Shown: piece by piece, positions 7,284 to 14,913 of the stretch
Layout of the letters: every line of letters starts with the position of its first letter
Position numbering within the stretch: the first letter of the stretch is position 1
Origin: Willaertia magna
Lineage: Eukaryota > Heterolobosea > Eutetramitea > Acrasida > Naegleriidae
NCBI GenBank assembly: GCA_902984215.1
Contig: CADWAF010001101.1
Span: forward strand, 1 to 14,913
Reading direction: 5' to 3'
Length of the DNA: 14,913 nt
Translations under genes and position numbers: made by a program
The notes under the pieces: generated by a model
What the model saw: only the letters and a program-made list of their open reading frames with translations
What the model was told of the DNA's origin: nothing
The model's database searches: none

Positions 7284-9038
7284 ATGAGAAAAACTAAACA
7301 ACCAACTTCATTGCCAAGGAAATTCTATTTGATATTGGCTTCCTTGTGTTTTTTCACTTGTTTTTTCACTCTCTTTCAAACCTTTTTTTTTAATAGAAGA
7401 GGAGGAAATGAAAATAATAATTACTTATTGGATTCAAATAAACCTACACAAGTTAATATTGACGTTGCAAGTCCCGATGATTTGAAGTGGCATAAATATC
7501 TCACAGAAAGATTGACTGAAATAAAACCAGGTCGTTTCCGATGTAATAGATACTATCCATATCAAGGTGTTGATCTTATGTCATTAGATTCAATCTATTC
7601 ACTTTGTCAATTTGAAAATATATGTCTTAATACAAAAGGTAAATTTGTATTACATCAAGTTAAAGAAAGACTTTATGACCATGGTGAAGGAAATCTTTTA
7701 CAAAATTTAAATTCAAAGTCATTTGTTAATACTCAAGCTAGATTACAAGCAAATAGAGGGAATTTTTATGTTAATATAATTGATTCTGATATTATTGTAA
7801 AATATTCAGATAAAAAAGAAGAAAGTGATTGGTCAACTGGAAAGAAAATTAAAAATAGTTTAGATTATATGAAATATATAGAAACAACTGATAATGATAG
7901 ACAAATTGAAAAAGCAGTTTTAGTAAATGATAGATTTACAACTTTTAACTGTACTGTTGAACAGGCAGTTGAAAATAAGTGTTTTGAAGGTCTTTCAGAA
8001 CCTTTATCAATAACTTCTAATTTTACTTTTATTAAAGAACCTGTTTATGTTATAACTAGATTTGAAGCTGGGAATTTAAGAAATTTATTTCATTTACATG
8101 TAAATCAAATAACTAATTTAATGATGACATTAAATTCAAATACATTTAAAGATGATATAAATAATCTATTAGATAATTATATTCTGTTTTTAGATGATGT
8201 TAATGATAATGAAATTTCTAGAGGAAGTTATAGCTCTAGTTTAGTTGATGATTTATCAATACAAGTAATGCAATTATTAAGTAATCGTCCAGTATTACAA
8301 GTATGTAGAGGGGAAGATGGAAATCATTTCATTAGTAAGGCTCCCTGTAGGAATGCTCCATTAAAGGAGAGTGAAAACTCAAAATTAGAAGTTTGTTTCA
8401 ATTCATTATTTGCTGGACATGCTTTAGATGGAATACATTTGGCTTACTCTAGGGAAGGTACCTATCCTCTATTTAGGGATCTAGTTTATAGTAAATTAAA
8501 ATTACCAGAAACTAATGGTCAATATTTAAGAGAAAAAGAGGAGATTAGGGTTGTAGTTCAAAAGAGTTCAAATGTAGCTGGATCTATTGTAAATGTAGAT
8601 CAAGTAGTTGACTATATAAAAGGTCATCTATCTAAGGAAAGTTTTATAGTTAATTCACCAGAATTAAAAACAAAAGAGATTGTGGTTTCTGCTATTGAAG
8701 TTGAGGCAATGAGGGTGGAGGAAATGGTAAGATATTTCTCTGAAGTTGACGTTTTTATTGCTGATCAAAATCCTTCATCTTCAATAGCAATGTTAATGAG
8801 GGAAGGATCTTATGTAATTCAATCACCTTTGATCCTTAATCAACAAGATATAGACAGAGCATTTACTCAAATATTGACAGCTGTTCCAAATGTTAATATT
8901 TATAGTGCTATTGATTTGGAACAAGCATTGATAATTAAAGAGGAAGCAGTGCCTAAGGTTGTATGGCCTCCTGAAAATCTTTATAGGGTTGTGCTTAAAT
9001 TCCTTAGGGCTAGATATTCAAACTTTATTGCACGATAG
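7284..9038 (+). CDS. Glycosyltransferase family 61-like type II membrane protein
   Basis: The single exon encodes 584 aa. A short basic N-terminus is followed by a hydrophobic anchor at about 15-37, typical of Golgi/ER type II glycosyltransferases with a lumenal catalytic domain. GT61 (DUF563, the EOGT/POMGNT2 family) is suggested by SLCQFENICLNTKGKFVLHQ near residues 106-125, AGNLRNLFHLHVNQITNLM near 260-278, and the C-terminal Rossmann-like stretch VDVFIADQNPSSSIAMLM followed by REGSYVIQSP. In typical members this last stretch carries a His-Gly-Ala motif and the preceding strand a Ser-Arg pair. Here they read ADQNPSSS and VVVQKSS, so activity is uncertain. Several N-linked sites (NCT, NFT) fit lumenal exposure. 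Donor and acceptor are unknown. The stop codon sits in the loop of a 5-bp hairpin, 9031-9044. Confidence 0.65.
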   Translation: MRKTKQPTSLPRKFYLILASLCFFTCFFTLFQTFFFNRRGGNENNNYLLDSNKPTQVNIDVASPDDLKWHKYLTERLTEIKPGRFRCNRYYPYQGVDLMSLDSIYSLCQFENICLNTKGKFVLHQVKERLYDHGEGNLLQNLNSKSFVNTQARLQANRGNFYVNIIDSDIIVKYSDKKEESDWSTGKKIKNSLDYMKYIETTDNDRQIEKAVLVNDRFTTFNCTVEQAVENKCFEGLSEPLSITSNFTFIKEPVYVITRFEAGNLRNLFHLHVNQITNLMMTLNSNTFKDDINNLLDNYILFLDDVNDNEISRGSYSSSLVDDLSIQVMQLLSNRPVLQVCRGEDGNHFISKAPCRNAPLKESENSKLEVCFNSLFAGHALDGIHLAYSREGTYPLFRDLVYSKLKLPETNGQYLREKEEIRVVVQKSSNVAGSIVNVDQVVDYIKGHLSKESFIVNSPELKTKEIVVSAIEVEAMRVEEMVRYFSEVDVFIADQNPSSSIAMLMREGSYVIQSPLILNQQDIDRAFTQILTAVPNVNIYSAIDLEQALIIKEEAVPKVVWPPENLYRVVLKFLRARYSNFIAR

Positions 9039-9135
9039 GTCGTGAATTTCACTCTGCACCACTTGTGACTTTCATTACAAAAAAATGCCAAAAATCATTT
9101 TAAAAATCGTTATTTATTTTAAAAACACTTTTAAT

Positions 9136-9453
9136 TTACATGTTTAATCCAGTTCCGATATCTTCAGGATTTCTTTTTGGTGGTAAAGAACCAGTTTGAG
9201 ATCTTGTTTTAATGTCAGACCTTCCAGTTTCACTTAGGTTTACATCATCAATACCTGGTATTTTATCTAAATCAGTTTCTTGTTCCTCAAATTTCGGATC
9301 GTAAACTTCTTCTATACCAGGACCTGTGTTATATCTAGATTTTTTAATTCTTTCCTTTGTGTCCTCATTGGTTGAAAGCTTGTGAGCAACTCCTGCATCA
9401 GTTCCTCTGAATAAGTAGTGACCGTCTTTGATTCTATCCTTGTTATCGTCCAT
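9136..9453 (-). CDS. Hypothetical disordered protein, 105 aa
   Basis: A single exon from ATG 9453 to TAA 9136-9138, convergent with the GT61-like gene and divergent from the coiled-coil gene 219 bp away. The protein is hydrophilic throughout and rich in Asp, Glu, Lys, Gly and Pro (DRIKDGHYLF, GTDAGVAHKL, GPGIEEVYDP, PPKRNPEDIG). It has no membrane segment, cysteine or recognisable fold, and is probably intrinsically disordered. No family is recognised. Codon-like composition and clear start and stop contexts support a real gene. Confidence 0.65.
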   Translation of the reverse strand: MDDNKDRIKDGHYLFRGTDAGVAHKLSTNEDTKERIKKSRYNTGPGIEEVYDPKFEEQETDLDKIPGIDDVNLSETGRSDIKTRSQTGSLPPKRNPEDIGTGLNM

Positions 9454-9617
9454 TTAGTTAATTTTTAAATTCTAATAATTATTCAAATTTTTTAAATCAA
9501 AGCTTATACTCAAAGATAAATATTATTGTCTAATATTATGTCACTTGCCTTTTCACATTACATTACTTTATTTCAATTGAATTTTTATTTTTCAAAAAGT
9601 AAGATACTTTCTTTGGA

Positions 9618-9650
9618 TTTGGCGCTTTGTGCTTACAAATTTCTTCCCGC
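9618..9650 (+). promoter_or_regulatory. Pair of E2F-like sites upstream of the coiled-coil gene
   Basis: TTTGGCGC at 9618-9625 matches the E2F/DP consensus TTTSSCGC exactly. CTTCCCGC at 9643-9650 matches seven of eight positions. They lie 48 and 23 bp before the ATG at 9673, in otherwise AT-rich DNA. E2F control of a possible cell-division gene would be sensible, but this is inferred from the motif only. Confidence 0.35.
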
Positions 9651-9672
9651 TTACCAATTTTTCAGTTAAAAA

Positions 9673-12227
9673 ATGCATGATCGAAAGCCTTTGGAAAGGG
9701 CAATGCTATCATCGGATGACGAGGATGAAACTATCCCCATAAAGAAGAATGGTAGTTTATATTATTTAGATAAGAATACTAGTGATACGCTTCATTATGC
9801 CTTAGATTCCGCATTAAATCTATCTATGTCAGATGAAGAAAATAAGGATGATTTTGAGTTCTATCCCCTAAGGGAAACCTTAAAAGAGATGAAAGCAGGA
9901 TTAGAGCTACTATCTACAAAACAAGGAGAAATGCTTTTAACTGATACTGATAATAGTATTATGGAGGATCTTGAATCTGATTCCAACAAAAAGGATAAAA
10001 AGAAAAGATTTGCTGATTTTCAAAATATTGTAGAAAGACATAAGAAAGAAAATGAAATTAGAAAAAAACTAGGAGCTACACCTTTTAGATATGACGAAAA
10101 TGAGAATTTAACAACAACCACTTCAGACGAAGTTGAACCAAGAAGAAAATCTCCTCTAAGAATGTCACCTCAATTCCCGAAGAAAGATGTTAATTCTTCT
10201 AGGTTATCTAGCTCCTCTAGAGCTAGGCCCCAAGAAAGAATGGTTAAACCAAAAAGAAAAGAATCTCCTCCTAAAAAAGATGGCCAATTAAGAGATTACG
10301 AAAAACAAATTTCATCACTTAATAAGAAAATAAAAGAATATGAAGAAATAGTAAAAAACTATGAGGAAAAAACTCGTTCAGTTGAAAGGGAAAGAGATTC
10401 AGAGCTTCAAAATCTACGAGAGTTATACGAAGAAAAATGGCAACAGTTTAAAACTAAGGAAAATGAATGGAATGATAAACTATCAATAACTCAAAATGAA
10501 TCAAAAGAACTTTTATCTAAATCTAAGAAGCAAAATGAACAAATACTGCAATTAAGGCAGAAATTACAAACAAAGAATGATGAATTCCAACAAGCTCAAA
10601 AATCAATGAAAGAAAAAGAAATTGAGTGGAAAGAAAAGGAAAAAACATACTTAGGAATTCAGAAAAGATATAGTGAATTATTAACACATTCTAGGGAAAT
10701 AAAAAAACATTCAGAACAACTAGGAAAAGATACAGACGAATTAAGAAAACAAAATGAAGAATTAACAGAAAAGATGGGAGAAGAAAAGAGAATTCATAAA
10801 TCAAAAGTTAAAAAACTAAAAGAGGATCTACTGGATGCCCAAAAGTAAGTTTCTTACTTCGACTTATACTTTAATATCATTTTAGAATCATGAAACAGAA
10901 TGAGGATAAAATTATTGAATTGTCTAAGGTAATTGAAAATAATAGGCTAGAACTAAGAAGTAGAGAACAACAAATAAATCACCTACAGGAAGAAACTAAT
11001 GATTTAAACAAAAATTATAAGGAGCTAAAAGAAACTCTTTTGGTGGTAACCAAAGAAAAAGAGGTTATGATAGCACAAGAAGAAGAGAGATTCAATTCCA
11101 AAATAAAAGAATTAATGCAGATAGAGACGCAATTAAGAAATGAAAAATCTGATTTGGAGACAAAATACGAAGATTGTAGATCAAAACTAAGTACATTAAA
11201 GAAAACCTATGAAGAACAAACGAGTCAACTTCAAATAAAATATGATGAAGAGAAAAAGAGAGTTAAGAAATATTCAATGGTTATCGAAAAACAAAAAAAG
11301 AAATTCCTAGAGGAATATCAAAAAGTTAAAGAGCAAATAATTATTAAACAAAAAGAATTTGAAGAAAAGTTTACTGAAATAAAACGCCTATATGAACACG
11401 AAAAGAGAGAAAAAGAACGTTTGGAAAGAAGGTGTGACCATTTACAAAACATAAACAATCTCATAGGGACATCTTCGCCAAACAGGTCACCAAATAAACA
11501 AGAAAGAGAAACAAATAATAATAACATTGTGAATGAAGAAGATAATAGCTCGAACAGCGAATACTTGTCTACATCACTAGACCTTAGCTCTAAAAGAAGG
11601 AAAATGAGAAAGAAGACAAAGAGGTCTGTTTCCCCTAGAGGCGCTTCTTTTTCCTCTACTAGGGTTAATGTTTCCAATGGAAGTAGCAACCAACAAAAGA
11701 ATGATAACAATTCAGATTCTGCCCCACCTGGTGAGCCTATTTTAAATGTAATTAATAAGACCTCTTCTGATGAAGAAGATAAGAGTATAAACACTGTAAT
11801 ACGAAGAAAACCAGAGATAACAAATTCTGTTATCCCCCTTAATTTTAATGGCAACAATAGTGACGAAAATACAGATGTATCAATTGCCCCTTCAATAGGA
11901 ACATTAAAAGACTTTGAAAAACTACAAGAAGAATGTAACAATGAATTTAAGGATTATCAACAGAAAATGGCATCTTTAATGAAAGATATGTCATGCCACG
12001 GAAAGGAGCTAGGGGAATGGAAAAAGAAGATTAAGGAGAACAAAGAGCCCCAGGTTGAAGACAAGAAAAAATCAAGCAGAAGAAAGTCGCTAGGGTCTGT
12101 CCCATCCTCAGTTAATGTACAAAAATCAACCAAAGACCAAGAGGCACTGAAAGAATTTATGAAACAATACACTCAATCACAGCAAACAAATACCAACACG
12201 ATTAAAAAGAAAAAGAAGAAAACGTAG
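9673..12227 (+). CDS. Large coiled-coil protein, 837 aa, two exons
   Basis: Exons 9673-10844 and 10886-12227 are joined across a 41-nt GT-AG intron (10845-10885). Splicing restores Lys-Ile before Met393 and removes a premature TAA. Residues 1-125 are acidic with phosphorylatable clusters (LSSDDEDET). About 155-205 is basic and Ser/Pro-rich with SP sites (RRKSPLRMSP, RKESPPKK). Residues 205-585 form a nearly continuous heptad-rich coiled coil. The next 140 residues are Ser/Asn-rich with basic patches and SP sites (SSPNRSPNK, KRSVSPRG). A shorter helix (about 740-775) precedes a poly-Lys C-terminus. This layout suits a cytoskeletal, centrosomal or nuclear-structure protein regulated by proline-directed kinases, but no specific family is recognised. 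E2F-like sites lie upstream. Confidence 0.85.
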
Positions 12228-12260
12228 TCAAGTAAGAATCCTGCATATTTTACAAAAAAA

Positions 12261-13067
12261 ATGATTAAATTAACCCATCACATAAAAACACACAAAGTGT
12301 GTAGACAACTGAGACATTTTAACACTTTTCTTTTTCAAACCCAGCAAGAACGAAAACCCGAAGATATTTTCAAAGTGCTGAAGGAAAAACCTTTACATAA
12401 TCAAATAAAATTAGGATATTTATTCAATGACAAAGATAAAAACGCAAAGAAAACAGTTAAAGTAGAAAGAACTCTTTCTTTATCGGAAGAACAAGCTAGA
12501 AAGATAGTAGATAAATTATTAACAGTAGACCATAGTATTGATTCATATAGAAAAGAATTGGAAGATGCCGCAAAGTATTCCGATAAAGTGGAACGAGTGA
12601 ATAGTATTTTGTGGAAAATGCAAAGAGATGGAAAAGCTCCCGATTATCCTATGAAACTATTGATAGAGAAAATCCTTCAACATAGACCAAATAAACCAAC
12701 AAATAATAATAATAATGAAGAACTTCAAAGAATAGTAGAGGAAACCAAACCGGTTGAAGCTACACAAACTCCAATTTTTCCTGAAGATAATAAAGAAGAG
12801 AGCAATGCATCGTTAGTTTTTAATGAAGAAAAACAAAGATATGAAGTTAAGGTAATGGAAGAAATTGTTTTGGAGAAATTCTCAGGAAGGAAACCAGGAG
12901 AAGAACATAAGCCTAAAGGACCTCCTCCACAAAACCAAGAAGGAAAGAATTTTAAAGATAGAGACTTTTTTGAGCCAATAAAGGCAGCTCCAAGCTTGAC
13001 AAAAAGAGAAACAGAGGAAACTGTGAAGAAAAGATTAGCAGAGAGAAGAAAACAACTCAAAAACTAA
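12261..13067 (+). CDS. Probable mitochondrial protein of unknown function, 268 aa
   Basis: The single exon starts 33 bp after the coiled-coil gene's stop on the same strand. The first 26 residues (MIKLTHHIKTHKVCRQLRHF, then NTFLFQ) are rich in Lys, Arg and His, contain no acidic residue and alternate with hydrophobics, as in a mitochondrial targeting sequence. Residues about 70-130 form a charged helical region (SLSEEQARKIVDKLLTVDHS, NSILWKMQRDGKAPDYPMKL) that could be a small folded domain. The remainder is Lys/Glu/Pro-rich and probably disordered, ending in a basic helix. No enzyme motif is seen. A mitochondrial ribosome or assembly factor would be a reasonable guess, but nothing in the sequence proves it. 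Confidence 0.75.
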   Translation: MIKLTHHIKTHKVCRQLRHFNTFLFQTQQERKPEDIFKVLKEKPLHNQIKLGYLFNDKDKNAKKTVKVERTLSLSEEQARKIVDKLLTVDHSIDSYRKELEDAAKYSDKVERVNSILWKMQRDGKAPDYPMKLLIEKILQHRPNKPTNNNNNEELQRIVEETKPVEATQTPIFPEDNKEESNASLVFNEEKQRYEVKVMEEIVLEKFSGRKPGEEHKPKGPPPQNQEGKNFKDRDFFEPIKAAPSLTKRETEETVKKRLAERRKQLKN

Positions 13068-13077
13068 TTTTTATAGT

Positions 13078-13205
13078 ACGCCACAAAGCCGTGGAGAATA
13101 TGCGTTTATGCCTTTGATAGTTGTTGGAAGCTTCCTTGGTGGGGTGAACTCAATAAGTCGAAATATTTGAATCAATTCGCAATTGTCAGCTGTAACTATC
13201 AAACA
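13078..13205. other. GC-elevated structured stretch, possible ncRNA or regulatory element
   Basis: This part of the 202-bp gap before the GTPase gene is clearly richer in G+C than other intergenic DNA here. It contains a perfect 10-bp inverted repeat, TTTGATAGTT (13113-13122) and AACTATCAAA (13194-13203), with a 71-base loop, plus the perfect palindrome GGAAGCTTCC (13126-13135). One frame on each strand is open across it, but neither translation looks like a known protein. It does not match tRNA, 5S, U1-U6 or SRP signatures that I can recognise. Strand and function are unknown. Confidence 0.3.
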
Positions 13206-13269
13206 CCAGAACAAAAAAAATTCCAAAACAATAAATTGGGTAACAAGAATTTTGAAACAACAATAAGAG

Positions 13270-14457
13270 ATGTCTTCTTTCATTAAACGAATCTCACTAA
13301 GAAATAGTGTTCAACAAAGACAATCCATACATCAAGATAGAAGGAAAACAACAAAAGGTGTTCCTCTCTTTCAAAATATAAGAATAGCAATTGTGGGTGA
13401 TGCAAAAGTTGGAAAATCTTCACTCGCAATGCAATATTGTAAAGAAACATTTGTAGAAGAATATGAACAAACAATAGAAGATGAATATACAGTCAAAAAA
13501 CAATTTGTTTTTCGATTACCAATGCCAGAAGAAGGAGATCCACATAATGGTGATATCTTTGGATATAAACAAATGGAATTAGAATTTGATAAAATCCCAA
13601 CAAATTTACAGGAACAATTAAAAGTGACACTAACAGCCTTGAAAGAACAAAAAGAAGAAAAAGTAGAAAATAATTCAAAAGAAAAAACATCAAAATTAAA
13701 AGCCTTCTTTTCTAGAAAGAAACAATCATCTAATAGTACATCTACTTCATCTACTAATAATACTGAAACTAACGAAAATGAAAATTCTGACTATTTAATT
13801 GAACAACAAGTAATTTGTACCTTAACAGTTGTAGATACAAGTGGTGATGAAAGAACTAGAAAAGAAGTATCTAAGCTAGGTGAGAATATAGATGGTTTCT
13901 TAGTAGTTTATGATATGACTAATAAGGCTAGTTTTGTTCATTTACAACAATATGTTGAAGAGATAACGAAATGTTATTTTGGAGAAGATGATTTAGCATC
14001 TGTTTTAAATCAACCTTTAAATCATAAATCTATAAGTTTATCTAATACTGATTTAAATCAATTAATGAATTTAAAAGTTTATCCTCCAATGGTTTTAGCA
14101 ATGAATAAATCTGATAGTTATTCCACTTCAAATCATCAACAAGTTCATGCAGAATATGGTTACACTTTTGGAGAGACTTATAAGGTAATTATTATTTTAA
14201 TTATTTAATTATTTTAATTTAATTATTAATTTTAAATTTACAATTTTTAGGTACCATTTTATGTAACGAGTGCAAAAGAGAGGTTAAATATTGATGAATG
14301 TTTTGAATCATTAATTTCTGAAATTATAAAAAGAAAAATAGAAGAAGGTTCATATGAAACGGAAACACCAATGACTAGAGAGGAAGAGAAATTAGCAAGA
14401 CAAAGTATTTCTGCAACTTTAAGACAATATGTTTCTAAACAAATTAAAAAGAAATAA
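13270..14457 (+). CDS. Ras-like small GTPase with large internal insertion, 373 aa
   Basis: Exons 13270-14184 and 14251-14457 flank a 66-nt GT-AG intron; splicing joins ETYK to VPFYVTSAK in frame. All G motifs are present: P-loop GDAKVGKS (43-50), switch I FVEEYEQTIEDEY (61-73, with Thr68), DTSGDE (189-194), NKSD (279-282) and TSAK (311-314). The switch I sequence resembles Ras/Rap (YDPTIEDSY), placing it near the Ras subfamily. About 100 extra residues lie between switch I and DTSGDE, including a Ser/Asn/Thr-rich stretch (153-172), and about 30 between G3 and G4. Position 61 of Ras (Gln) is Asp193, predicting weak intrinsic GTP hydrolysis. The C-terminus ends KQIKKK with no CaaX box, so membrane attachment by prenylation is not expected. 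It has a basic N-terminal extension of about 35 residues. Confidence 0.9.
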
Positions 14458-14602
14458 ATATTCTTTTATATTATTAAATGCAAAGGCTAATTAGGTTGTT
14501 ATAATACAGTAAATATTACAATAAGAATCTCTTCTGTATCAAGATTTGGACTTTTGATAAGGTAATTGACTTTTTACAAAATTTAAAAAAAATTAAAAAA
14601 AA

Positions 14603-14913
14603 ATGAAGAGAAATAACGACGCAAAAAGTAACAATTATAATGAAGATAACATAGATCATGACGAAAAGATTGGTGATTACAAAGATAATAAAAAATTAAA
14701 GATAAATAATAAATTATTAAATGATTTAATATTAAAAAATGATAAAATTAAGAATAATTTATTTTCTTATTTTACAATTCAAGATAAAAATCAATTTAAA
14801 TTATTAAATAAAGAAATGTATCAATTTATTTGGGAATTTGAAAAATTAAATAAAATTAAATTTATTTTTCCAAATTTAGAAGAAGAAAATAATGTAAATA
14901 ATTTATTAAATAT
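14603..14913 (+). CDS. Start of an Asn/Lys-rich, F-box-like protein (partial)
   Basis: ATG 14603 follows an A-rich leader and the frame stays open to the window end (103 codons plus two bases). This is notable because the DNA is very AT-rich. The first 35 residues are polar and disordered. Residues about 38-75 (LLNDLILKNDKIKNNLFSYF, TIQDKNQFKLLNKEMYQFIW) follow the F-box pattern: Leu-x-x-Asp-Leu, then a Phe-Ser-Tyr-Phe core, Asp, and hydrophobic-Asn-Lys. F-box proteins recruit substrates to SCF ubiquitin ligases, usually through later repeats that are out of view. The match is weak and made by eye; it could be another helical protein. Confidence 0.55.
   Translation, partial: MKRNNDAKSNNYNEDNIDHDEKIGDYKDNKKLKINNKLLNDLILKNDKIKNNLFSYFTIQDKNQFKLLNKEMYQFIWEFEKLNKIKFIFPNLEEENNVNNLLN

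Noticed and set aside
11318..11941. 207-codon minus-strand ORF within the coiled-coil gene
   Set aside because: It is the antisense of a Lys/Glu/Ser-rich coding region, which reads as Leu/Phe/Ser; it has no independent support.
13071..13283. 70-codon minus-strand ORF overlapping the GTPase start
   Set aside because: Its ATG lies inside the GTPase coding sequence and the translation has no recognisable features; the inverted repeats explain the region at least as well.
1..14913. tRNA genes, CRISPR arrays, terminal repeats of transposons
   Set aside because: No cloverleaf with a TTCGA-type arm, no regularly spaced repeats, and no transposase or reverse transcriptase motifs were found by eye.

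Overview
This is nuclear DNA from an AT-rich unicellular eukaryote. The evidence is spliceosomal GT-AG introns (six resolved, 41 to 86 nt), a eukaryotic RNA polymerase I/III subunit, a Ras-type GTPase, a Golgi-type glycosyltransferase, A-rich contexts before ATG codons, and asparagine/lysine/glutamate-rich low-complexity inserts. The intact genes use the standard code: Gln is CAA/CAG and genes end in TAA, TGA or TAG. An amoeboid protist (amoebozoan or heterolobosean style) would fit, but the lineage cannot be fixed from this window.

Layout. 1-1077 (-): 5' part of a Kelch-repeat gene with a 30-nt micro-exon. 1078-1215: short divergent promoter region. 1216-3967 (+): about 2.75 kb of very AT-rich sequence holding several long plus-strand reading frames broken by scattered stop codons and at least two frame changes. 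It is either a large decayed gene or a sequence in which TAA/TAG once meant Gln. 4029-5237 (-): a 60-aa tail-anchored protein, a three-exon thioredoxin-fold protein without a CxxC, and an 85-aa hydrophilic protein. 5452-9038 (+): an 82-aa hydrophilic protein, the AC40/RPAC1 subunit of RNA polymerases I and III, and a GT61-like type II membrane glycosyltransferase. 9136-9453 (-): a 105-aa disordered protein. 9673-14457 (+): a two-exon 837-aa coiled-coil protein, a probable mitochondrial protein, and a two-exon Ras-like GTPase with a large insertion. 14603-end (+): start of an F-box-like protein.

The genes are densely packed (33 to about 220 bp apart outside the broken block) and look like unrelated housekeeping and lineage-specific loci; no operon-like pathway or cluster is evident. 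The most unusual part is the 1216-3967 block. Next are the Ras-like GTPase (about 100-residue insert before the DTxGxE motif and Asp in place of the catalytic Gln), a GC-elevated structured stretch just upstream of it, and a GT61-like enzyme lacking the usual catalytic motifs.
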